From an uncultured Bacilli bacterium (GTDB taxonomy: Bacteria; Bacillota_I; Bacilli_A; RF39; UBA660): DNA of 64,000 bases. The notes under the pieces are model-generated. The model worked only from the letters and a program-made list of their open reading frames with translations. It did no database searches and was not told the DNA's origin. Positions 42,662 to 50,869 of the stretch are shown piece by piece (position 1 is the first letter of the stretch; each line of letters opens with the position of its first letter). The stretch spans positions 90,680 to 154,679 of the forward strand of contig CAKPEZ010000003.1 in the NCBI GenBank assembly GCA_934149465.1, written 5' to 3'. The position numbers and the translations under genes were made by a program.

Positions 42662-42874
42662 ATGGAAACAGTTATATTAATAATATCAATTTTACTAATT
42701 ATTATTGTTTTATTACAAAGTGACAAAGCAGAATCTGCTTCACAAATTATTCAAGGTGGAAATGCTGATTTATTTTCTAATCGTAAAGAAAGAGGCGGAG
42801 AACTATTTATTAGCCGTGCAACAATGGTTCTTGGTATCTTATTTTTTGTCCTTTGTTTTATTGTTTCTTTTTAA
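42662..42874 (+). CDS. secG: Preprotein translocase subunit SecG
   Basis: A 70-residue membrane protein of the SecYEG channel. Two spans (VILIISILLIIIVLLQSDKA and ATMVLGILFFVLCFIVSF) flank the conserved cytosolic loop QGGNADLFSNRKERGGELFI (GGxxxLF pattern). GGAGGTGT precedes the ATG. It heads the secG-rnr-smpB group, which is conserved in Bacillota. A hairpin after the stop may reduce read-through into rnr. Confidence 0.95.
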   Translation: METVILIISILLIIIVLLQSDKAESASQIIQGGNADLFSNRKERGGELFISRATMVLGILFFVLCFIVSF

Positions 42875-42895
42875 GACTTACTTGTAAGTCTTTTT
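42873..42895 (+). terminator. Hairpin between secG and rnr
   Basis: AAGACTTA and TAAGTCTT form an 8-bp stem with a CTTG loop and five T. It may be a partial terminator, because rnr follows after 28 bp without a clear promoter. Confidence 0.75.
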
Positions 42896-42922
42896 CGTTA
42901 TTTATTAAGAAAGTGAGAGTTT

Positions 42923-45064
42923 ATGGAAGAAAAGATTTTAGAAATATTAAATGATTCTAATCATCCATCTAAAAGTTTAATTGAGATAGGTGATGAACTT
43001 AATATAAAAAGTGCGGAAGATTTAAAAGCACTACAAGATACTTTAGATAATTTAATAAAGAAGGGAACTATTTATTATAGTAATAAAAAGAAGAAATATC
43101 TTTTATTTGAAAATAGTACTTTATTAAAGGGAAAATTAGTAATAGCAAGTGGTGGATATGGCTTTGTAATCCTTGGTAATGGGAAAAAAGATGTTTATAT
43201 AAAAGAAGCTAATTTAAATAATGCTATTTCTAATGATATTGTTATTTTAGAGATGATTGATTATGAAAAGAATGAAGGAAGGGTATTAAGAGTAATTGCT
43301 CGTGATGAAAAGAATATAGTTGGAGAATTTTATACTCTTGATGGTAAACACTTTGTTCATCCAGATCGTAAAAATATCAAAAGGGATATTCTTATTCCTG
43401 AAGGAATGACTCATGGAGCGGTAGATGGTCATAAGGTTGTTGTAAAACCTAGTGGTAATTTAAATACTAGAGAATTTTCTGGAGAAATAATTGCAATTAT
43501 CGGTCATAAAAACGAAGTTGGTGTAGATATGCTTTCCTTTGTTTATGAGTATGGATTTGATCCTAATTTTAATGAAGATGTTTTAGAGGAGTTAAAGAAA
43601 ATTCCTGAAATTGTTTCTAATGATGATATCAAAGGTAGAAGAGATTTAAGAGAAGAAGTAATTTTTACTATTGATGGAGATGATACCAAAGATATTGATG
43701 ATGCTGTTTCATTAAAAAAACTTCCAAATGGAAATTATCTTTTAGGAGTTCATATTGCTGATGTAAGTAATTATGTAAAAGAAGGAGGTGCGATCGATAG
43801 AGAAGCTTATGCTAGAGGTACTAGTGTTTATCTAGTTAATAAAGTAGTACCAATGCTTCCTCCTCAGTTATCTAATGGAATATGCTCTTTAAATCCTAAT
43901 ACCGATAGATTAGCTATGTCTTGTGTAATGGAAATTAATCCCCAAGGCAAAGTAGTATCTTCTGATATTTTTAAAAGTGTTATTCGATCACGTAAACAAA
44001 TGACTTATAAGAATGTTAATAAAATCTTAGAAGAGAATATAGTACCAGAAGGTTATGAAGAATTTGCAGATAATTTAAGATTAATGAAGGAACTTGCTGA
44101 TATATTAAGAAATATGAAGATAGCAAGAGGATATATTGAGTTTGAAAGTACAGAGGCTAAGATATTAGTTGATGAAAAAGATCGCCCTACTGATATAGTT
44201 CTTCGTTATCAAGGGGCAGGAGAAAACTTAATAGAAGACTTTATGATTGCGGCAAATGAAACAGTAGCAGAATATAATTATTATAGAAATCTTCCTTCTA
44301 TTTACCGTGTTCATAGCGAGCCTGATCAAATAAGATGGCGTAAATTTATTGAATTTATTAATCTTCATGGACATAAAATAGTTGGAAAGAATGGTAAGAA
44401 AGTAACAGCTAAATTTTTACAAGATATTTTAAAACAATTAGCAGATTGTGATGATGCTAAAATTCTTAATGATTTAGCAATTAGAACGCAAGCTAAGGCT
44501 ATTTATTCGGAAGAAAATATTGGACACTTTGGACTTGGAAGTAATTGCTATGCGCACTTTACTTCACCAATTAGAAGATATCCTGATTTAACTTTACATC
44601 GTCTTATTAAAGATTATATGGGTACTTATAATAGCGCTATTATTGAAAAATGGGAAAAAGCATTACCTATTATTGCAGAACATTGTTCAGTTAAAGAACA
44701 AGATGCTGATAACTGTGAAAGAGACGTAGAAAAAATGAAAAAATGTGAATATATGGAAAATCACATAAACGAAGAATTTACTGGAGTTATCAGTGGTGTT
44801 CAAGAATTTGGTATTTTCGTTGAATTATCTAATACTGTTGAAGGAATGATTAGACTTGAAGATATAAAAGATGATTACTATTATTTTGATGAGAGTACTT
44901 ATAGTATAGTTGGCCGTAAGACTAAGAAAAGATATTCTTTTGGAGATAGTGTTTCTGTAAAAGTAATTGCGGCTTCTAAAGAGAATATGACGGTTGATTT
45001 TGCACTTAGTAAAAAGGAGTTGGAAAGTAATGAAAAGGGAAAACTTAAAAGAAAGCACAAATAA
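42923..45064 (+). CDS. rnr: Ribonuclease R
   Basis: A 713-residue 3'-5' exoribonuclease of the RNB family that degrades structured RNA and works with tmRNA-SmpB in decay of non-stop mRNA. Order of domains: N-terminal winged helix, cold-shock domains (GYGFVILGNGKKDVYIKEAN near residues 83-102), the RNB catalytic domain with TIDGDDTKDIDDAVSL near 252-267 (the four Asp), HFTSPIRRYPDLTLHRLI, and an S1 domain (EEFTGVISGVQEFGIFVELS near 615-634). The C-terminus is Lys-rich. The ATG at 42923 follows AAAGTGAGAG. Confidence 0.96.
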   Translation: MEEKILEILNDSNHPSKSLIEIGDELNIKSAEDLKALQDTLDNLIKKGTIYYSNKKKKYLLFENSTLLKGKLVIASGGYGFVILGNGKKDVYIKEANLNNAISNDIVILEMIDYEKNEGRVLRVIARDEKNIVGEFYTLDGKHFVHPDRKNIKRDILIPEGMTHGAVDGHKVVVKPSGNLNTREFSGEIIAIIGHKNEVGVDMLSFVYEYGFDPNFNEDVLEELKKIPEIVSNDDIKGRRDLREEVIFTIDGDDTKDIDDAVSLKKLPNGNYLLGVHIADVSNYVKEGGAIDREAYARGTSVYLVNKVVPMLPPQLSNGICSLNPNTDRLAMSCVMEINPQGKVVSSDIFKSVIRSRKQMTYKNVNKILEENIVPEGYEEFADNLRLMKELADILRNMKIARGYIEFESTEAKILVDEKDRPTDIVLRYQGAGENLIEDFMIAANETVAEYNYYRNLPSIYRVHSEPDQIRWRKFIEFINLHGHKIVGKNGKKVTAKFLQDILKQLADCDDAKILNDLAIRTQAKAIYSEENIGHFGLGSNCYAHFTSPIRRYPDLTLHRLIKDYMGTYNSAIIEKWEKALPIIAEHCSVKEQDADNCERDVEKMKKCEYMENHINEEFTGVISGVQEFGIFVELSNTVEGMIRLEDIKDDYYYFDESTYSIVGRKTKKRYSFGDSVSVKVIAASKENMTVDFALSKKELESNEKGKLKRKHK

Positions 45065-46268
45065 GAAAAAACCTAAGATAAAACTTACTAAATTAGGTAA
45101 TAGAGTTAAGAATATATCTTTATTAGTGATTTCTTTATTGTTAATTGGCTGTGTAATCATGGCATATCCATTTTTAAGTGAAACTTATGCGATAAAGTCT
45201 AATAATAATGATCAAAAAGAAGATATTAAAAAAGAAGAAGAACCTAAAGAAAAAGTTTATACTGCTAATATGATTATGGTTGGAGATGCTCTTATTCATA
45301 GTTCTGTTTATAATGATGCTTATGATAAGCATACGAAGAGTTATGACTTTACTAAACAAGTATCTTTAATTAAACCAATTGTTAGTAAATATGATATTGC
45401 TTTTTATAATCAAGAAACTATTTTAGGGGGGACTGAACTTGGTTTATCTAATTATCCAAGATTTAATTCTCCATATGAAGTAGGAGATGCGATGATAGAT
45501 GCGGGATTTAATGTTGTTAATCTTGCGACTAATCATACTTTAGATGTTGGTTCTAAAGGAGTTATGAATTCTTGTGCTTATTGGGCTAAACATGATGATA
45601 TATTAACAGCAGGTAGTTATTGTTCTAAAGAAGATCAACAAACTATTAAGACTGCAACTAAAAATAATATTAGTTATGCTCTTTTGTCTTATACTGAATC
45701 TACTAATGGAATACCAGTTCCCAAAGGACAAGAATATTTAGTAAATGTCTATAGTGATGAACTTGCTAAAAAGCAAATAGAAGAAATTCGTGATAAGGTT
45801 GATGTTCTTATTGTATCTATGCATTGGGGAGAAGAATATACTCATACTCCAACTAACTTTGAAAAAGAAAAAGCTAAATATTTAGCATCTCTTGGAGTAG
45901 ATATTATTATTGGAACTCATCCACATGTAGTTCAACCAGTAGAGTGGATCGATAATACTTTAGTTTTCTATTCATTAGGTAACTTTATCTCTGCTCAAAG
46001 ACAGAACGAAAATTATAATAAGATGGTTGGATTAATGCCTTCATTAACTATTACTAAAACAGTTAATGAAAGTGGAACTAAGATAAAAATAGATAATATT
46101 CAAAATGAACTTATTTATACTTATTATAAGAATTTCCGCGATTTTAAGGTTATTCCTTTTAGTCAGATGACTAGTGAATATCTAAGCAATTATGAAAATA
46201 TATATGAAAGATATGCTAAAGTTATTAAGAATTATGATGATACTATGCCTGTTGTTGGATTAAATTAG
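45030..46268 (+). CDS. capA: CapA-family membrane-anchored metallophosphatase-like protein
   Basis: A basic cytosolic N-terminus and one membrane span near residues 31-50 (NISLLVISLLLIGCVIMAYP) precede an extracellular CapA domain. Its motifs are MIMVGDALIHSSVY, DIAFYNQETILGG, NLATNHTLDVGSKG, VLIVSMHWGEEYTH and IIGTHPHVVQPVEW, which are the conserved metal-binding positions of PgsA/CapA proteins of poly-gamma-glutamate capsule synthesis. No pgsB/pgsC genes are near, so a capsule role is not certain. The start at 45030 has AAGGAG and overlaps rnr by 35 bp. It interrupts the usual rnr-smpB order. Confidence 0.87.
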   Translation: MKRENLKESTNKKKPKIKLTKLGNRVKNISLLVISLLLIGCVIMAYPFLSETYAIKSNNNDQKEDIKKEEEPKEKVYTANMIMVGDALIHSSVYNDAYDKHTKSYDFTKQVSLIKPIVSKYDIAFYNQETILGGTELGLSNYPRFNSPYEVGDAMIDAGFNVVNLATNHTLDVGSKGVMNSCAYWAKHDDILTAGSYCSKEDQQTIKTATKNNISYALLSYTESTNGIPVPKGQEYLVNVYSDELAKKQIEEIRDKVDVLIVSMHWGEEYTHTPTNFEKEKAKYLASLGVDIIIGTHPHVVQPVEWIDNTLVFYSLGNFISAQRQNENYNKMVGLMPSLTITKTVNESGTKIKIDNIQNELIYTYYKNFRDFKVIPFSQMTSEYLSNYENIYERYAKVIKNYDDTMPVVGLN

Positions 46269-46277
46269 GAGAATATT

Positions 46278-46721
46278 ATGGAAATATTAAATAGACGGGC
46301 TAATTATGATTATTTTATTGAAGATACTTATGAAGCTGGTATTGTTTTAACTGGTACTGAGATTAAATCTTTAAGGAAAGGAAAAGCTAATATTAAAGAT
46401 AGTTATGCAATTATTAGAAATGATGAGATTTATCTTTTAAATGCACATATTTCTTCTTATGAGCAGGCTAATCAATTTAATCATGATGAAAATAGAACTA
46501 GAAAGCTTCTTCTTCATAAAAAAGAAATACTTAAACTTAAAGATAAACTTTTAAAAGAAGGATATACTTTAATACCACTTAAAATGTATTTTAAAGAAAA
46601 TAATCTTAAAGTATTAATTGGCGTATGTAAAGGTAAGAAAAACTTTGATAAAAGAGAAGTAATTAAGAAAAGAGAAAACGACCTAGAAATAAGAAAAACT
46701 TTAAAAGAACTTAATAATTAA
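46278..46721 (+). CDS. smpB: SsrA-binding protein SmpB
   Basis: A 147-residue partner of tmRNA in trans-translation. Conserved stretches: NRRANYDYFIEDTYEAGIVL near residues 5-24, GTEIKSLRKGKANIKDSYA near 26-44, and LIGVCKGKKNFDKREVIKKR near 113-132, ending in the helical tail that enters the empty mRNA channel. It follows capA by 9 bp. The tmRNA gene (ssrA), often next to smpB, is not found downstream; the ileS T-box comes next. Confidence 0.97.
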   Translation: MEILNRRANYDYFIEDTYEAGIVLTGTEIKSLRKGKANIKDSYAIIRNDEIYLLNAHISSYEQANQFNHDENRTRKLLLHKKEILKLKDKLLKEGYTLIPLKMYFKENNLKVLIGVCKGKKNFDKREVIKKRENDLEIRKTLKELNN

Positions 46722-46728
46722 AAAAATA

Positions 46729-46757
46729 TTGTTTTTCTTATTAAAGTTTGTTATAAT
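46729..46757 (+). promoter_or_regulatory. Promoter of the ileS T-box leader
   Basis: TTGTTT (46729-46734), 17-bp spacer, TATAAT (46752-46757). Confidence 0.75.
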
Positions 46758-46763
46758 AAAAGA

Positions 46764-46986
46764 AATTATTAAAAAGCGTGTGAAAGAGACGGCTAAGTAA
46801 AAATATTTTATAGAGAGTTAATGGTTGGTGGAAATTAATAATTTATTTACTTACAAATCACTCTGGAGAGCGTCTTTCTGAATAATTAGGAAAGAACCGG
46901 ATAATATCCGTTATCAATATCAAGAGCACTTAGTGAAATAAGGTGGTACCGCGAGTTATATCGTCCTTATAAATAAGTGCTTTTTT
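46764..46986 (+). promoter_or_regulatory. T-box riboswitch of ileS
   Basis: T-box sequence AAGGTGGTACCGCGAG at 46939-46954; the Specifier is most likely ATC (Ile) at 46857-46859 in ACAAATCACTC. The antiterminator base pairs ATAAGG with CCTTAT. The only strong terminator pairing is AGCACTTA (46925-46932) with TAAGTGCT (46974-46981) before T6, which encloses the T-box itself rather than competing downstream of it. Confidence 0.9.
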
Positions 46987-47004
46987 ATTTTTAGGAGGAA
47001 ATAT

Positions 47005-50000
47005 ATGGAAAAATTTAAAGAATTAGAAAAACTACCTGCTAGTGAAGTAGAACAAGAAATAGCGTCTTATTGGGATAAAATCGATATTTTAGATAAGACA
47101 ATTAGTAATAGAGAAGGAAGAAAAAACTTTGTCTTTTATGATGGACCTGCGACTGCAAATGGATTTCCTGGATTACACCATATGGTTGCTAAATTCTTAA
47201 AAGATTCATTTTGTAAGTATAAAACTATGCAAGGATATCGTGTTCTTAGAAAAGTAGGTTGGGATACTCATGGTCTTCCAGTAGAACTTGAAGTAGAAAA
47301 AACACTTGGCTTTCATAATAAATCAGAAATAGAAAAATATGGAATTGAAGAGTTTAATAAAAAATGTAGAGAAATAGTTTGGAAAAATGAAAAAGCTTTT
47401 ACAGACTTAACTAAAAAAATGGGACAATTTATTGATTTAGAACATCCTTATGTTACTTATGATAATAATTATATTGAGACAGAATGGTGGATCTTAAAGA
47501 AATTTTTTGATGAAGGATTGTTCTATGAAGGACATAAGATTCTTCCATTTTGTACAAGATGTGGTACAGGACTTGCATCTCATGAAGTAGCACAAGCTTA
47601 TAAAGAAATTACAGTTAATTCAGTAATAGTTCCAATGAAATTAAAAAATAAAGATGAATATTTCTTAGTATGGACTACTACTCCTTGGACTTTGATTGCT
47701 AACGTAGCACTTTGTGTTAATCCTAATGAAGAGTATATTAAGGTATTAAGTAAAGGGTATAAATTTATTTTAGCATCTAAATTAGCGCCTTCTATTCTTG
47801 GAGAAGATTATGAAGTATTAGAAAAATATTTAGGTAAAGATCTTGAGTATACAGAATATGAACAATTATTACCATTCTTAATTCCTTCCAAAAAAGCTTT
47901 TTATGTTACTTGTGATAATTATGTTACTATGGAAGATGGAACAGGTATTGTTCATTTAGCACCTGCTTTTGGTCAAGATGACGCTAATGTTGGAAAAAAA
48001 TATGATTTACCAGTATTAAATCCTGTTGGAGAAGATGGTAAGTATTTAGAAGGTCCTTGGAAGGGAATGTATGTTTTTGATGCTGACCTTGAAGTTATTA
48101 AATACTTAAAAGAAAATGATAAATTATTTAAGAAGATTAAAATGACTCACAATTATCCTCATTGCTGGAGATGTGGAACTCCTTTATTATATTATTCTAA
48201 ACCAAGTTATTATTTAGAAATTACTAAGATTAAAGATAAAATAGTAGCGGCTAATAAAACAGTTAATTGGTATCCTAAGTATGTAGGAGAAAAGAGATTT
48301 GGCAATTGGTTAGAAGATTTAAATGATTGGGCAATTTCTCGAAATAGATATTGGGGAACTCCACTTCCACTTTGGATTTGTGAATGTGGTCATACTGAAA
48401 TGATTGGTTCTCGTGAAGAACTTGTTTCTAAAGCAGTAGAAAATATTACTTGTGATATTGATTTACACCGCCCTTATGTTGATAATGTTCATCTTACTTG
48501 TCCAGAATGTGGTAAGTTAATGACTAGAACTAAAGATGTTATTGATTGCTGGTTTGATTCTGGTTCTATGCCATTTGCACAGTATCATTATCCATTTGAA
48601 AATAAAGAATTATTTGAATCACAATTTCCAGCTGATTTTATTGCTGAAGGAATTGATCAAACAAGAGGATGGTTCTATACTTTACTTGTTATTTCTACTT
48701 TTGTAAAAGGAGTAAGTCCTTATAAAAACGTATTAGTAAATGATTTACTTTTAGATGCAGAAGGAAAGAAAATGAGTAAGAGTAAAGGTAATATAGTTGA
48801 ACCTTTTACTACTATAAAAGAATATGGTGCTGATACAGTAAGATTTTATTTACCATACGCATCTCCAGTATGGATGCCTTTAAAATTTGATATTTCTGGA
48901 TTAAAAGAAGTATATTCTAAGTTCTTTAATCCTCTTAGAAATACTTATAGTTTCTTTGTATTATATGCTAATACTGATAATGTTGATCCTCGTTTATTTG
49001 AAGTAAAATATGATGAGTTAGAAGAAATTGATAAATGGATATTATCTAAATTTAATAAACTTATTAAAAATGTAACTTCTTATTATGAAGAGTATGATTT
49101 AAATAAAGTAGTACGTCTTGTTACAGCATTTGTTTCAGATGATCTATCTAACTGGTATATAAGAAGAACTAGAAAAAGATTCTGGGGTAGTAAACTTGAT
49201 ACTTCTAAAAAGGCTGTATATCAAACTACTTATCAAATATTAAGAGATTTATCTAAATTAATCGCACCAATCTGTCCATTTATTTCTGAAGAAATATATC
49301 GTAATTTAACTAATTTAGAATCTGTTCATTTAGCAGATTTCCCTAAATATAATGAAGCATATATTAATGAAGAGATTGAAGAAAAGATGGATCTTGTTAT
49401 TGACTTAATTTCTCTTGGTAGAAACGTTAGAGAAGAAGCTAAGATAAAAGTAAGACAACCACTTAGTGAAGTTATATTAGATGCTAAATATGAAGATATT
49501 ATTGGAGATTTGGATAATCTAATTAAAGAAGAATTAAACGTTAAAAATATCAAATATGAATCTAATTTAGAAGAGTATATGAATATTGAATATAAACCTA
49601 ATTATAAATTAGTAGGTAAATTATTTGGTAAAGATATAAAAGATTTTGCCTCTTATCTTCAAAATATTTCTTATGAAGATATAGAAAAACTTAATAATGG
49701 TAGTCTAACAATTAATCTAAATAACAATGAATATCATATTGATAAAGAAATGGTTGATTTTAGAATATCTGCTAAAGAAGGATATAATGTTGATACTTAT
49801 AATAATAAGTTTGTTGTATTAAATACTCATCTTACAGATGAACTTATTAATGAAGGACTTGCTAGAGAAACTATTTCTAAAGTTCAACAATTAAGAAAAA
49901 CTTTAGACTTTGATGTTGCTGATCGCATTAATATTTACTATAATTCTAATGATGAATATGAAAATAGAATTAAATCATTTGAAGACTTTATTAAGGATGA

Positions 50001-50109
50001 AACTTTATGTATTAACTTAATTAAAGATAATAGTCTTAATGATTATATAGATGTTAATGAATATAAGGTAGCATTTAAATTAGAAAAGAATAATAAAAAA
50101 GAATTGTAA
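47005..50109 (+). CDS. ileS: Isoleucyl-tRNA synthetase, type 2 (eukaryote-like)
   Basis: A 1034-residue class I synthetase with editing domain. The HIGH equivalent is FPGLHHMVAKFLKDSFCKYK near residues 54-73, followed by MQGYRVLRKVGWDTHGLPVE. KMSKS is KKMSKSKGNIVEPF near 589-602. Zinc-type Cys pairs occur in FCTRCGTGLASHE and LTCPECGKLMTRTK. The length, the PATANG-x-PG-x-HH motif and the extended C-terminus place it in the type-2 IleRS group, shared with eukaryotes, actinobacteria and mupirocin-insensitive enzymes, not the type of B. subtilis. It is controlled by a T-box. Confidence 0.96.
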   Translation: MEKFKELEKLPASEVEQEIASYWDKIDILDKTISNREGRKNFVFYDGPATANGFPGLHHMVAKFLKDSFCKYKTMQGYRVLRKVGWDTHGLPVELEVEKTLGFHNKSEIEKYGIEEFNKKCREIVWKNEKAFTDLTKKMGQFIDLEHPYVTYDNNYIETEWWILKKFFDEGLFYEGHKILPFCTRCGTGLASHEVAQAYKEITVNSVIVPMKLKNKDEYFLVWTTTPWTLIANVALCVNPNEEYIKVLSKGYKFILASKLAPSILGEDYEVLEKYLGKDLEYTEYEQLLPFLIPSKKAFYVTCDNYVTMEDGTGIVHLAPAFGQDDANVGKKYDLPVLNPVGEDGKYLEGPWKGMYVFDADLEVIKYLKENDKLFKKIKMTHNYPHCWRCGTPLLYYSKPSYYLEITKIKDKIVAANKTVNWYPKYVGEKRFGNWLEDLNDWAISRNRYWGTPLPLWICECGHTEMIGSREELVSKAVENITCDIDLHRPYVDNVHLTCPECGKLMTRTKDVIDCWFDSGSMPFAQYHYPFENKELFESQFPADFIAEGIDQTRGWFYTLLVISTFVKGVSPYKNVLVNDLLLDAEGKKMSKSKGNIVEPFTTIKEYGADTVRFYLPYASPVWMPLKFDISGLKEVYSKFFNPLRNTYSFFVLYANTDNVDPRLFEVKYDELEEIDKWILSKFNKLIKNVTSYYEEYDLNKVVRLVTAFVSDDLSNWYIRRTRKRFWGSKLDTSKKAVYQTTYQILRDLSKLIAPICPFISEEIYRNLTNLESVHLADFPKYNEAYINEEIEEKMDLVIDLISLGRNVREEAKIKVRQPLSEVILDAKYEDIIGDLDNLIKEELNVKNIKYESNLEEYMNIEYKPNYKLVGKLFGKDIKDFASYLQNISYEDIEKLNNGSLTINLNNNEYHIDKEMVDFRISAKEGYNVDTYNNKFVVLNTHLTDELINEGLARETISKVQQLRKTLDFDVADRINIYYNSNDEYENRIKSFEDFIKDETLCINLIKDNSLNDYIDVNEYKVAFKLEKNNKKEL

Positions 50110-50130
50110 TAAAAACTTACAATTCTTTTT
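50096..50130. terminator. Bidirectional terminator between ileS and the DUF3781 gene
   Basis: AAAGAATTGTAA (50098-50109) pairs perfectly with TTACAATTCTTT (50117-50128), with A and T runs outside. Confidence 0.92.
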
Positions 50131-50383
50131 CTATATAAGGGTTATTCTTTTTCTTAGCTGTTATAATAGTATAACTATTAGCGTTTACTGTAATAAAATA
50201 ATCGTTTAAAGTAATATAATAATTTTTACCGTTTTTAATAATTAGACTTTCTTTACTAACGATAGCTTCTTTACACCATGTTACAATATCATCTTTATTA
50301 AGTTGAAGATTCTTTTTTATTCTTTCTTTACCAAGTTTAGTTGTATGAATTTTGTCAATATTTTTTAATAATTCTTCCTTCAT
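50117..50383 (-). CDS. DUF3781 protein
   Basis: An 88-residue protein. KIHTTKLGKERIKKNLQL near residues 11-28, DIVTWCKEAIV, KNGKNYYITLNDYFITVNAN and SYTIITAKK match the DUF3781 pattern (HTTxxGxxRIKKNL ... GKNWY ... ITxNxxSYTIITAH). Function is unknown. AAGGAAGG precedes the ATG. Its stop codon lies in the terminator shared with ileS. Confidence 0.85.
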   Translation of the reverse strand: MKEELLKNIDKIHTTKLGKERIKKNLQLNKDDIVTWCKEAIVSKESLIIKNGKNYYITLNDYFITVNANSYTIITAKKKNNPYIEKEL

Positions 50384-50635
50384 TAATAAAATCCTTCCTT
50401 TATAAGTAAATGTAAGTTAATTATAACATGAAAAAAATAGATATTCTATAAAAGATGATTATTTTAAATAAAAAACGGAAATAACTTCGTAATTTCATCA
50501 TGCAAGAATTTAAGTGTTCTTGATGTGATTTAAAAGACTTATTGCATTTTTCCAGTATAAAATCTGAAATAAGTCTAATAAACTAAGTATTTTTTTATAA
50601 ACATGTATTTAGTCTAAAAATTTGCGATTTTAATA
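50384..50635. other. Intergenic stretch with several hairpins, no gene recognised
   Basis: There is no credible reading frame. On the minus strand, in order: ACTAAATA with TACTTAGT, AGACTTATT with AATAAGTCT followed by T4, CAAGAA with TTCTTG inside an ATCA/TGAT closing pair, and GAAAT-TACGAAGTT-ATTTC followed by CGTTTTTT near 50473-50495. The last looks like a terminator. The promoter region of the DUF3781 gene (TATAAT near 50420, minus strand) is at the lower end. Confidence 0.4.
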
Positions 50636-50662
50636 TAAAAAAATAGATATTTCTATCTATTT
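50636..50662 (-). terminator. Terminator of tRNA-Met
   Basis: AAATAGATA-GAAA-TATCTATTT on the minus strand, followed by T-rich sequence. It is nearly the same hairpin as the one after tRNA-Arg(ACG) at 62015-62040. Confidence 0.85.
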
Positions 50663-50672
50663 GAATTTTAAA

Positions 50673-50749
50673 TGGTAGCGAGAGAGGGGATCGAACCCCC
50701 GACCTATTGGGTATGAACCAATCGCTCTAGCCAGCTGAGCTATCTCGCC
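50673..50749 (-). tRNA. tRNA-Met (elongator, anticodon CAT)
   Basis: Acceptor GGCGAGA pairs with TCTCGCT; anticodon stem ATTGG/CCAAT with loop TTCATAC; CCA encoded. D-arm and T-arm closely resemble the B. subtilis elongator tRNA-Met. A tRNA-Ile2 with modified CAT is less likely. Confidence 0.92.
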
Positions 50750-50869
50750 AAATCAGTTAAGTAATATAATAATAACATAAAAATATTTTTTTGACAATAA
50801 AAATATTAAAATATTTGCAAATTATTTTATTTTGGTATATTCTATATTATATAAGGTATGGTGATTTAG

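Noticed and set aside
42705..42887. Second frame inside secG
   Set aside because: Overlaps secG in another frame without its own ribosome site; SecG is unambiguous.
44825..45160. Minus-strand frame across the rnr-capA junction
   Set aside because: It is antisense to the S1 domain of rnr and the capA anchor. Its hydrophobicity follows from A/T-rich antisense codons.
46722..47004. tmRNA (ssrA), expected after smpB
   Set aside because: The interval is fully explained by the ileS promoter and T-box. No tRNA-Ala-like ends or tag frame were seen here or at 50384-50635.
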